A DNA stretch of 64,000 nucleotides, taken from positions 372,001 through 436,000 of the forward strand of contig JAACJK010000004.1 in NCBI GenBank assembly GCA_013368325.1. The letters are read 5' to 3'. Positions 41,176 to 50,944 of the stretch are shown here, piece by piece (the stretch's first letter is position 1; each line of letters starts with the position of its first letter). Source of the DNA: Ephemerocybe angulata (lineage: Eukaryota; Basidiomycota; Agaricomycetes; Agaricales; Psathyrellaceae). The position numbers and the translations under genes were made by a program. The notes beneath the pieces were generated by a model, which had not been told where the DNA came from, did not search any database, and saw nothing but the letters and a program-made list of their open reading frames with translations.

Positions 41176-42714
41176 TTAGCTCTCAACTATGGTTTGCGTG
41201 TCTCTGTAGATCCAACCCGGATAATAATCGGATTCTGAGTCAATGTCGTCGTCAGTGTCCGGTGGGCCAGGTAACCACCCGAATCTTCTGAAGTTGTCCG
41301 TCCATGGCGTCCTCATTCTCCCACAAGGAAAGTCCGCTTGCGGCAGGGGTGTTTTCGGGTCAGCGACCTCGAGGACTTGGTCACGAAGGATGGCGTTGAT
41401 TCTATAAGAGTCATATCAGTCACCCTCTCACATTCAGGCAGGAGAGAGGAAGGAAGAACTCACTCCTCTCCATTCGTCAACACGCCGTAGTGTGCTCCAT
41501 GGACTTGCGAGAGCGATACGCGCACGCCGGCATCTTGAAGAGACTTTTCCATTTCTTGCGCGGTTTCGTAGGGGTATCCGACGTCTTCTGAGCAGTGGAT
41601 GATGTGTACCGCGCATTGCACCTGAAAGTAGATGAAGGTGAGTTTGGTTGAAGCAAACTGAGTGATACGGCGTGCAGTGGTTTAGTACCTTTGATAGCGA
41701 TTCCTGTGTAAGCCAGGAGCGTTCTGTGAACCACCGGAGTGAAGCGTCGAAGCACTGCTTGAGCTTTTCTGGGGATCCCCACCAAATATCCAGATCCCTT
41801 CGAAGAGCGTATTTTCGGAGGCTATAATTTGAAAGTGCGATCTAGTCAGGCCCGTTCGAGGTGCTCGAGGTAAGGCAAAGATACGCACGCTTCCTGGAGG
41901 GGAGTCCGGTCGAAGCCGAACAACAGCTGCATCGCCCCCGTCGCCACTTCATTCACCATTTCTTTGCGAGCCCTTGACGCCGCTTCTCCCAGCGTGGAGT
42001 CGGGTGCTTCGCCGTGGGCTTCGACCCAGTGGTCAAACACCTCCATGCGCCCCGCAATCATTTCCTCCGGCTACATATAAATAAACACAGCGTTAAGATA
42101 CACACGCATCCAAGTGTTGTTCTGAAGACGCCACGAACCTCAGTTGGGGGTATAGGCGAGCAGATTGTGAGGGAGAGCACGCGTTCCGGGTAAGCGCTTG
42201 CCAGCTCAAGCCCTATCGTGCCTCCATTTGCCAGGCCGAATATGTGGACTTTGTCGATGTGCAGTGCGTCCTAGGTAAGGAGGCATTCATTACACAGGTT
42301 TGAACAAAGATATGAGTTCAGAAGGGGCTGGGTATGAAGAGGGTGTGCTCACCAGGACGAGGCGTAGATCCTCGGCGGTTTCTTTCGTGGCGTAGTGCTG
42401 GTCGCCGATCGTGCCCTTCGTCCCACCGTGGCCCAGGGAGTCAATTCCGAGGAGGTTAAATTGTCGGAGGCGGGGGTCGGAGAACTGGGCTGGGGAAAGC
42501 GCGCGCACGCTGTGTCAGTGGGACATCCGCAACTTGGGGATTGGGAAAGACGAGACCCACCCTCGAAGGTCTCTGAAGCGCAGTACCCAGAGTGGATGAA
42601 GAGGACGGTGGGGAGTTCGGGCACTATTTGTTTTGCGTTGGGCGAGGTGGGGGTGGAGATTGAGTACCAGAACTCGTGGTTCCCAGAAGGGCATGAGACG
42701 GGTATGTGGGGCAT
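41176..42714 (-). CDS. Alpha/beta-hydrolase-fold protein, 373 aa, nucleophile Ser replaced by Ala
   Basis: Seven exons (42561-42714, 42353-42489, 42139-42270, 41889-42070, 41689-41821, 41464-41621, 41176-41401) with matching phases. The N-terminal part has the strand PTVLFIHSGY (oxyanion-hole side) and the NLLGIDSLGHGGTKG loop. The nucleophile elbow reads FGLANGGTIGLELA. The Sm-x-Nu-x-Sm pattern puts Ala111 where Ser is expected (codon GCA). YPERVLSLTICSP follows as usual. The acid D259 (CSEDVG) and histidine H287 or H290 (QVHGAHYG) remain. A 75-residue acidic C-terminal tail ends the protein. It is therefore likely a catalytically dead or non-hydrolytic member. The gene is otherwise intact, arguing against decay. 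Confidence 0.8.
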
Positions 42715-43626
42715 GGTGAGTCGAGGTTAGGTGCGTTACGATTGAGCGGCGTTAAGTCAGGTCAGTCACTCTGCAGCTCTACGCTCACTGGCAGTCGAGT
42801 GGGGGGAAAAGAGGAGGGAAGGTAAGTCGCGCCTACGAGACTAGGATAAGTAGTGGCGGTTTCGGTGAGCGCCCATCTGAAGCCATCTGATCGACAATGG
42901 TCGGCGTCCAAGCTTCTGGAACCTTTTGGACTAGTCCGTGAGAGTGGGCTTTGTTGAACTGCGGTTCAGCTGCTGCCAGCAGGGTTCAGCGGCGAGCGCG
43001 GTGTCCAAATTGATTAGCCGAAAGAAGGGTTTCTGCTCCATTGCCTCGCGCTCGGATGGGGAGGATGGCGGGAATGGGAGCTCAAGCTCGAGCCTCGCTC
43101 GTTGGGCACGGTATGGTAGATATCGCCAGGGTGGTCTAGCACGCTGGCATCAAGGCGCGAAAGTGAAGCTCCTGCCAGTGGGCAGGGCCTCTCGGGAACG
43201 ATGATGCATCTCTGCATAAAGCTGCCACGACAGCTCATGGTCGTCGGCAACTAAACCGGCTCGAACGATGCATCCCTTACATAAAAGGTACCAGAAGCTA
43301 CACACCCAAATAACAAAGTACCCGTCGTTCCTCACAACGCGTGTAGTGCAGCGTATGGTCCAGGTCAGCAGACAGCTACGGGTGCGAAGAGAAGGTCGAA
43401 TTTCGAAAGAACATCGATCGTCATTTGAATAGATATCCCAGATGGTCCCCGTTCTTCCATAGCGGTCGTCCATGGCCTACACCATGAGCTTGTAAATTGA
43501 GACTAGAAGAGAAGGGGGAAAAGGACGGCCAACATCATGGGAAGAGAGAAGGAGGAGTCAACGGTTGGCAAGAGCTATGCTGGAGTAGTGTCAGGCCCTG
43601 GATACAGGCTTAGGAGAATATATAAC
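42715..43626. other. Intergenic, 5' flank of the hydrolase gene
   Basis: No gene seen; short frames on both strands lack coding character. Confidence 0.5.
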
Positions 43627-43710
43627 GGTCCAGTGGTCTAGTGGTTATGATTTCTGTCTCACACTTCGAGTGTCCACAGAAGGTCCCCGGTTCGACCCCG
43701 GGCTGAACCA
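43627..43710 (+). tRNA. tRNA-Val(CAC) with intron
   Basis: 84 nt. The 5' half GGTCCAGTGGTCTAGTGGTT is shared with tRNA-Val(UAC) at 7928. Anticodon stem TCTGT/ACAGA. The loop CTCAC gives anticodon CAC. An intron of about 11 nt (CTTCGAGTGTC) sits after position 37, the canonical place. T-arm CCCGG/CCGGG with GTTCGACC. The acceptor stem has one C-A mismatch. A T-run follows at 43713. Confidence 0.88.
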
Positions 43711-44744
43711 ACTTTTTCCCCTTCCTGACGCTACGGCGCGCTGGATATGGTAGTGCCATGATATTGATTCTGATACTCGGCATCTTTGTGCCGAGATTAG
43801 TAAGCGCGCGAGTTCGAGCCCCGGTGGCCGCACCAAATCCAAACCAAATCTTACCTTGTACATGGCAAGCTCACTATCTTGTGTTGCACAAATGCGATAG
43901 ATTATGGTAGTATATATACTAGTTTATATACACTTGGGTGATGTGCAGAATCTGTGGGTGCAGAGCCAAGACATCCTTCATACACAGAATAAACAAAACC
44001 GCGCGCGCACTGCGCGCGCGAGCTCATCACATCATCCAGTGAGCAGTTGAGCGATAGTCTGGCGTGAATGGTAGTCTAGTCGGTCACTGATGGTATCTAT
44101 CTCTGCTTTTTAGCACTCTCATTAGGCTGTGGACTTCACTCACAAGTAGTGAAAGCGAGACCTGCCGCTCCTCCCCTGGTAAGCACACTCAGGTGCTCTG
44201 GCCTCCCCTCGGCACCCAATCTTATCAGCCCGAGTATCAGAATTCATCCCGAGTATCATATTCTGTGAGCCAATCAAAAGCCTCGCAGAAATGGGAGAAA
44301 TTGAGCTATCACCGGGCAGCCGCCGAGTATCAGAGGAAAAATCAACAACAAATAGTTAAAATTCCTCATCACTGCTGTCATCAGTCACTGCCCGCATCGC
44401 GGCATCGGACTCCCAACGCAGAAGCCATCCTGACGGTGAGCAAATGGTGAGCAAGCCAACCTCTGCTGAGCCCCTTTCCTTCCCTTTTCCTTTTTCGTCT
44501 TTTCTTTTATTTTCTTTTCCCTTTCCATTTCTTGGCACAACCACCGCCAGCGCGCCGACGCTACCTCCGACGTCACCGCGTCCCGGAACGACCGGTGCGG
44601 TTGTCGGAAGAAGTCCTAAAGGCTAACGAGCTTGAACGGAGGTCAGCAGTCTTCCTTTTTGCTCTCTACCACCACAAGCGTTCTTCAAAGGCGATCTTGC
44701 GCCTTGGACACCCACAAGGGCTTTTACACGTTCCCCACAGTATC
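43711..44744. other. Intergenic and 5' flank of the coiled-coil gene
   Basis: Contains a GC palindrome (GCGCGCGCACTGCGCGCGCG, about 44001-44020). A pyrimidine-rich tract at 44465-44530 could be promoter sequence of the downstream gene. CCCCACAG at 44733-44740 could be a 5'-UTR splice acceptor. Confidence 0.4.
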
Positions 44745-46118
44745 ATGTCTCATTCACCGGCGATTAGGCGCTTGTCGACGGAGGCGAGCAGCAGGGAGGA
44801 ACTCATCAATGCATATGAGGCGGAGGAAGAGCGTATCATCAATGTGTTATCCCGAAAACTCGAGCAGGTGAGCCATTTTGTCGTATCCCTAGTATACCCG
44901 GTGCTCATGGATATGAATGGACCTGTTGAACCTATCCCACTGGCTGACCGCGATGTTGCCTTGGCAATTACGGACCCCTTCTGCAGCTCAGGCAAGAGAA
45001 GATCGGATTGGAGAACGTTCTCGAGGCAGAGTCCGAGTCGCATGTGAACCAACTGTCTCGAGAGCTCTCGGCGTTGCGGATAGCCCAGCAGCAGCTGCAG
45101 CAGCACCACTCCCCGGGGGCTAACGGGGCGAGCGCCAGTTCCGCGGAGAGCACTGGCAATGGAGTGTTCAGCCTTTCTCCGGAAACGAGATTCGGCGTCC
45201 AGCTTCTTACGCGGAGGGATAATCCTCATGAACTTAGCCCGGAGGTTATGCTCGATGCCATGCGACGCGAGAACGAGCAGCTTCGGAGCCGGCTGACCGA
45301 GACGGAGCGAGAGTTTATTCGCATCTCCCGACTGAACGACATCTACCGGGAAGAGCTCATCGAGCACAGACGGCGGGTAAGCACACCGTCTACAATGGTG
45401 ATCCTGGCTGACCTCTAGGTAGACTGGGGTGTCTGTGGATGACCTGATAGGTATGCCTCCGTCGGACCCACTATCCCAGCCGACGCACAGGCGAACGTCA
45501 GTATCCTTCTCGAATGGCTCCTCCCCGTCTACCTCCGTGTACCACGTCTCGACCCTCTCCCGCCCGCCACACTCAAACGGCGTCCCCATCCCCCGACCCC
45601 CCTCACAGCCCCACCGTCCCTCGAGCCATGCGCCTCTAGATCTAAACACCCCCCTCTCCCAATCCCCCGGCTCCTCATCCGACGCGCCCTTCCCCTTCTC
45701 GCCCCCCACCTCAAGGTCCAGCGGGAACCCCGCAAGCTACGTCAGCACCGCGACGAACGTCACGAGCCCGCTCTCCCCCGCGTCGTTCAACCACCAGCAG
45801 CAGATGGCCGTCGCTGTCCCGCTGGGCCGCGGGCTGAGCTACCCCTCCGTGCCCCCGCCCTCGCTGTCCTCGTCGTTCGGATCGCCCAACATCCCGTATC
45901 ATATGCCTGTGCGCGACCCGTCGGCGTCGCCCATCGAGCCGCTTAGCCGGCGGAACTCGAATGCGAGGAGGGGGAGCATTGATAGGTCGCGCGGGGCGAG
46001 TCGAAGGGCGAGCTTGGACTTTGGTGCGCGCGTGGCTGAGACGGGGACGCTTGTCCCGCGGAATAGGGGCGGGGAGTCAGAGGGTGGTGGGGCGGCTAAC
46101 GGGAGAAGTCAACGATGA
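44745..46118 (+). CDS. Coiled-coil protein, 402 aa, basidiomycete hypothetical
   Basis: Three exons (44745-44867, 44987-45376, 45423-46118), all phase 0. The start MSHSPAIRRL is the first Met of the folded part; the frame stays open upstream to 44532, so a longer N-terminus is possible. Residues about 15-170 form two coiled-coil stretches (INAYEAEEERIINVLSRKLE; MRRENEQLRSRLTETEREF) ending in NDIYREELIEHRRR, then GVSVDDLIGMP. The rest is Ser/Pro-rich and disordered, with RRGSIDRSRGASRRAS-type possible kinase sites near the end. No catalytic domain. A cytoskeletal or scaffold role is only a guess. Confidence 0.72.
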
Positions 46119-46787
46119 CGGGAGTGACTGTATGAATACAAAAACTCGTGTTTCCCGAGTCAGATATGTGTTTCTTCGTTCTTCGTGCGTGCATGTGGTT
46201 CTTTTATTCGCGCCGTATCCCTAGCCTTTGTATTACAATGTATTTCTACGATCCCTGTTACCCTGTCCAAGTACTATTTATTCATGTCCTAGAGTAGCCT
46301 TCATGTATGTACATTATAATCCGGCTCCAAGAATGTAGTACGTATCCCGCCCCACGATGCCCGACTCACCGCCTTCCCGCCGAGTCTATCTGGCGTGCTC
46401 CATTCACCGCGCCCGCTTTCCCGGCACAAATAGCGCACTATCACCCAATACAGCACAGCCGCGCGCCAGGACCCCAGAAGCGCGGCGGCAATAGGGCGCG
46501 AAGGCGGGATGCATCCGGGGTCCATTCCCATCAATCCATTGTTCCTGCCCAAATATGGGCAACAGTGCGGCTATGGGGGCTCGATAAGGGAGGCGTGAGT
46601 CAGAGTGAGGCCCGCCCTATATAAGGCTGCGAGCGCGAAGGGGGCTGGCTTCCCACATGCGGTTGTTGTTGTTGCCTTTTCAGCTCACTACTTCTTTCAG
46701 GTTTTTGCTGCCCTTGGTGTATGATACGTGTTGACTTGCGTTCAAGTTGGCCATAGGAGATTCCGAGTTCGTTCGAGTGCAGCGAGT
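46119..46787. other. Intergenic, promoter side of the HSP20-like gene
   Basis: 3' flank of the coiled-coil gene followed by the promoter of the next gene. Nothing else recognised apart from the TATA box. Confidence 0.5.
46618..46626 (+). promoter_or_regulatory. TATA box of the HSP20-like gene
   Basis: TATATAAGG lies about 160 bp upstream of the start codon at 46788, in a GC-rich context, which suits a TATA-driven and possibly stress-inducible gene. Confidence 0.5.
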
Positions 46788-48640
46788 ATGGCGTATCCGT
46801 ATAGCCAGTTTGCGGCGGGCGGGGCGGGTGAGGGGTATTCGACGCCTTCGACGCCGCGTGAGGCGTTTCCGCAGTGGGATACTATAGAACACGAGCAGCA
46901 GGATATGCAGCAACAACAACAACAGCAGCAACAACAGACGCAAGACCAGCAACAGCAACAGCAAGTTCAGCAACAGCAACAGCAACAGCAGGAGTATGTT
47001 CAGCCGAGCGACTTGCATTCGCCCGGGCTTCCGGGAAGTTTTCCGCAGACTATACAGCTCGAGCAGCATCCGGTTGTGCCGTCGCAGACGCATGACGATT
47101 CGCCGGTGCATCTGCACCCTGTGCAGCAGCCGCAGGAGCTGAGGTGCGTGTGCGTTCCTGAGCATCCGTATGCATCCTGCCGTGTCGCTGACGGACGCGC
47201 ATTTCGCCACCGATAGTCTGGATACGCAGGTTCAACAGCAACTGCCTCAGGCTGGGACGACGGCAGTGATAAGGAGTAACAGAAGGGGCCACCAGCAGGC
47301 GCAGCAACAGGCTCACCCATATCGACGAGCTTCAGCTTCTGCGTCCGCATCTGGATCGGGAGCCCCGCGCCAGCCACACCCGCATGCGTCGCAGATCTCG
47401 GTCTTCCAAGTCCAGCCCCCGCAGGTGCAGAGAGAACAACGTGTGCATTTTGTGCATCAGCATCCGATGGGGAGGCAGACGAGCAGCGGGGGAGGTGGGG
47501 CAGGAGGAGGAGGGGGCGTTGTGGCTTCGGCGGTGCCGTCGACGTCGTCCGCGAGACAGTCGCCGTTGGTGCCGTCGCCTGGGAGTAGGGTTATGAGTTT
47601 TAGTTCGTCTGTTAGGTGAGTGGTCCTTTCATTTCGTTGTCGTCTTCGTCGATGTTGTTGGTGGTGGTGGCGGTGATGTTGGTGTTGCTGTTAATGTCGT
47701 TGTTGGTGTTGGATGGTTGAGTTGACTGGAATGTGTGTTGTGAACAGCAATTCGCCGGTGACGAATAACCCGCCGCTCCTTGGGACGTCGAGCCTCTTCC
47801 GGACGTCGCCTGGCAGCATGGACCCCCCGCCTCTGCCCATTCCGACTCCTACAATACACACACCGACAGCCCACACACCCACAATCCCCACATTCGCCTC
47901 CACTTCCACAGCACCAAGAGGAATTCCAGCAACGTCAACCTCAACCTCAACAGGAACAGCGATGGGAACGGGAACGGGAACGGGAACGGGGAAGACCCCG
48001 CGGTACATAATCCGGATGGACACGCACTACGACGCAGAGTCGCACCTGCTGACGGCGGTGCTGGAGGTGCCGGGGGTGAAGCGCGAGGGCCTGTCGGTGC
48101 GCCTGTCAACGTGCGCGTATAACCGCGTGAGGCAGATTACGGTGAGCGGGGTCGTGCTGCCGCCGTTCGGGTTTCCGTTTCCCGGGTCGTCCCTTTCCCA
48201 GTTGCCCATATCCGGATCCCAGATGCCATTGAGCAGCCAGCACTTGACGCCGACGCCGACGAGTGCTGCTTTGGGTGCGTTTGAGATTGCGGGTTCGAGT
48301 GCGCCTTGTGTGAGAGAGCGCAAGTATGGGCTTTGCCAGAGAGTTATACCTGTGCCGACAGAACTTAAAGTGCGTACCTTTTCTCTTCTCCGTCTCTCTC
48401 TCTCTCTATGTCATCTTCCCCTGCGTTGCGGCGCCCCGCTTTGGGCTCCCTTGGCTCCTGCTCCTGCTCTTTTCCTTGTTCCTCTTCCTCCGTGAGACTT
48501 GAAGAATCGAGATTTTGACGCGCGATTGTGCTACATAGCTTGACGACATTGAGGCACATCTGGAAGACGGCGTCTTGTTGCTGAGGTTCCCGTGCGGCGC
48601 GCCGGGTGAAGAAGACGGCGAGGACGTTTATGTCCGGTGA
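46788..48640 (+). CDS. HSP20/alpha-crystallin-domain-like protein with polyQ N-terminus, 492 aa
   Basis: Four exons (46788-47143, 47217-47615, 47748-48369, 48539-48640). The N-terminus MAYPYSQFAAGG leads to glutamine-rich runs (residues about 38-70), then Gln/His and Gly/Ser/Thr-rich disorder up to about 370. An alpha-crystallin-like domain follows: YIIRMDTHYDAESHLLTAVL, EVPGVKREGLSVRLS and QITVSGVV. It resumes after a Pro/Ser/Gly insertion of about 50 residues with ERKYGLCQRVIPVPTEL and, in the last exon, LDDIEAHLEDGVLLLRFPC. That is the usual order of small heat-shock protein strands, but the domain is split by a loop and embedded in a protein about three times longer than usual. A chaperone role is possible; prion-like aggregation is an inference from the polyQ. 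Confidence 0.75.
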
Positions 48641-50350
48641 TTGAGATATTACCACTATCCTGCTTGCTGAGTTGAGTCGTCGCCCAATCATCAAGACTGT
48701 GTGATACTCAACTGCGGTCCTCCAATCTCCAGAAGCGTTATACCAAGCCCAAGACCTCCAAACAAGACCAAGAACGCCGACACCACCACACCACACCACA
48801 CCACACCTCAAGATATCGGAATCGTTAGGACACCGAAGAGTTGAAGACCGCGCCTGTAATAACCAACCACCCCCACTGAAAATTAGAGTCTCGAATGGTT
48901 TGTATGAGAGGAAGGACGTACCGAACTCAACCGCTGCTCCGACCCAGACTTTATGACTCGCTTTCTCGCTCTCTTTCTTGCACTGTACCATCCATCCCAC
49001 CTCAACGCTCTCCAACTGCCTGTACATCTTAGCACCTCGCTCGCATTGCTCTCTAGTTTAGTTATCGTATACTGTTGTTTATTCCGCTACCTGTTTATTT
49101 TTCTTCGTCTTAGCATCGCATCGTCACCGTATTTAAGTATCCAGTCCCGTACCATATATGACCGACCGTCTTGTCGCGTTTGTTTTCGTCTAGCTTTCTC
49201 GTCCTCGTAGATGGCGGTTCTGCCGGCCGTCGCTCTTGCACTATGAAACCGTTCAACATGAGTCACCCCGAGCGTGCAGAGAATAGCGTAAAACAGGCCC
49301 AACAAAATCAGGCGCTTATCCTGAATGTTTTACGGGGCTCCGCCAATGGGAGCCCATCATTGATCCCGTTTTACGCTGCCGAGATGCCGACCCGGAGGCT
49401 CGGGACCACGTGCCCCGGACGCTTCCGGCGCGCGCGCCTGGGCGCGAATGGGGGGAAGGCAAGCATCTACCCGTCGCGCTGGGTGGGTGCATGTAGCCTG
49501 GTACTGTAGTAGTATACAAATAATATACAAATGATCATATTATATTGCCTGGCGCTGTCCGTCACTCTGTTTATGGCTAATGTCTGTATCTTGTATGGCA
49601 GTGTATGCAGGCGCGCACTCGGAGTGATATTTTTGTCCCTCACGCTGCAGCCAATATTTGTTGCGCTGCGCGCGCGCACACACAGGCTGTAGATATACTG
49701 TGGTGAAGCAAATGAGTAGGGTGTGGGGCATGGGAGAGTCTCGTGAGTAATGCAACAGGGGAAATAATAGGCGCCCAACCGCCACACGCTCCCAAGGTAC
49801 TCCTGGAGGAGAAAATAAGTGAAATAAGTGTGTAAGTAACTTATTCTGAGCATTTTACCGTAAAACGGCTCGATTTACGAGCCGAACCAGGTTATTTTAC
49901 GAGACAAGCCAGCAACCGCACGCAAACCGCACGCAACTCGGTTGCGATGGCAGGCGGCGCAGCGCCCGTAGGTAACACCATCACTTGGCGACTTCCGGCA
50001 CATCGGCTTGCTTCCTCCCCTGCGCTGAGCATCCTTCCCTCCACCAGTGAGTTCTTGGTCTATCCCTGAATAGCAGATAAATTATGTACTACATTCTATA
50101 CATGTATGAGGGTCTTTAAAACTGTCCAGTATTCTACACACCATTAATTGCAACACCAGTCCCCTGGTGTATATAAAAAACTTAGCTATGAGCAGAATCA
50201 CCTGCGCCAAGATCCCGGTTGCGCTTCCAGAGAGTCCCATCCCTCAAAGCCAGAACCCAGCGCTCGGGACCGTGTCCGGCCATCGTTCCCAAAACGATGG
50301 CCTTTTCCCTGCCGGTAAAACGCCCTGTAAAACAGGGCGAATAAGGCCGC
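48641..50350. other. Intergenic
   Basis: No coding exon recognised. There is a CA/CCACA-rich tract at 48780-48810. Short self-complementary words (TAAAAC/GTTTTA) lie around 49290-49380 and 49855-49900. Purine/pyrimidine mixtures otherwise. Confidence 0.45.
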
Positions 50351-50464
50351 TCAAAGGGCGGCCGGCGCACAAACAAAGGCGCCGGCATACAAATAGAAGG
50401 GCGCACGTGACTTGCCACGAAGAAGCCGCCGTCTGCCGTCACCGCCAATCCAGGTTGCCCGCGT
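50350..50464 (+). repeat. 110-bp direct repeat, left copy
   Basis: CGCTCAAAGGGCGGCCGGCG through GGCGCACGTGACTTGCCACG to TTGCCCGCG recurs at 53868-53991 with a few small indels. The right copy is the promoter-proximal sequence of the NIPA-like gene. Confidence 0.85.
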
Positions 50465-50465
50465 A

Positions 50466-50899
50466 CTCTCCCTATGAGACTTTCGAGCTAACAAGGAGCT
50501 CGCAAGGGTCTCGAAAATCCCCAGATCCTTCACCACTTCACCTTTCCCCTTTACCGTCGCCCACTCCTGATGCCGATCGCTCACCCACTCCGCGGCCGCT
50601 TCCTTCCAGAGAGCTTTCTGTTCGATAAACTTCGACACCTCGGTCCAGTAGGTCATTGCGTATAGAGGTAGGCGGTCGCACCCGTCGTTGTATCGAGGAT
50701 CACTGACTGAGCGGCGTCTGTTTTGCCAGGCGCTCTGCAACTCGCTCACATAGCGACTCCGTTTTTTTGGAGAAGCGACGGATGGATAGCTGAGACTACT
50801 CCGGCCTCTTAGGGGGATAAACGGGGGTCCTTCTGAGACAAGCCTACTTAAAGCACGATCAAGGGACCTTTTGAAGCTTGCTCTCAACCACACCACCAC
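50466..50899 (-). pseudogene. Orphan coding fragment
   Basis: An open minus-strand stretch with coding character: SRYVSELQSAWQNRRRS, then YNDGCDRLPLYAMTYWTEV and SKFIEQKALWKEAAAEWV. Its frame runs straight into the 110-bp repeat, where it loses meaning, so the 3' end of the original gene seems to have been cut off at the repeat boundary. Family not recognised. Confidence 0.4.
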
Positions 50900-50944
50900 C
50901 CGACACTGTAACTCTCTGTCATCGTCTTAGCAATTCTTCACGAA

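Noticed and set aside
41464..41621. Apparent frameshift in the alpha/beta-hydrolase near DAGVR
   Set aside because: On recounting the bases the exon is 158 nt and in frame; the shift was a reading mistake at a line junction.
43740..43840. Sequence ending GAGTTCGAGCCCCGGTGGCCGCACCA resembles the 3' half of a tRNA
   Set aside because: No matching 5' acceptor half, A box or anticodon stem could be found upstream; best explained as a tRNA fragment or chance.
48365..49027. 220-codon minus-strand frame overlapping the HSP20-like gene end
   Set aside because: Composition is that of a shadow frame; the overlapping plus-strand exons have coherent domains and splice sites.
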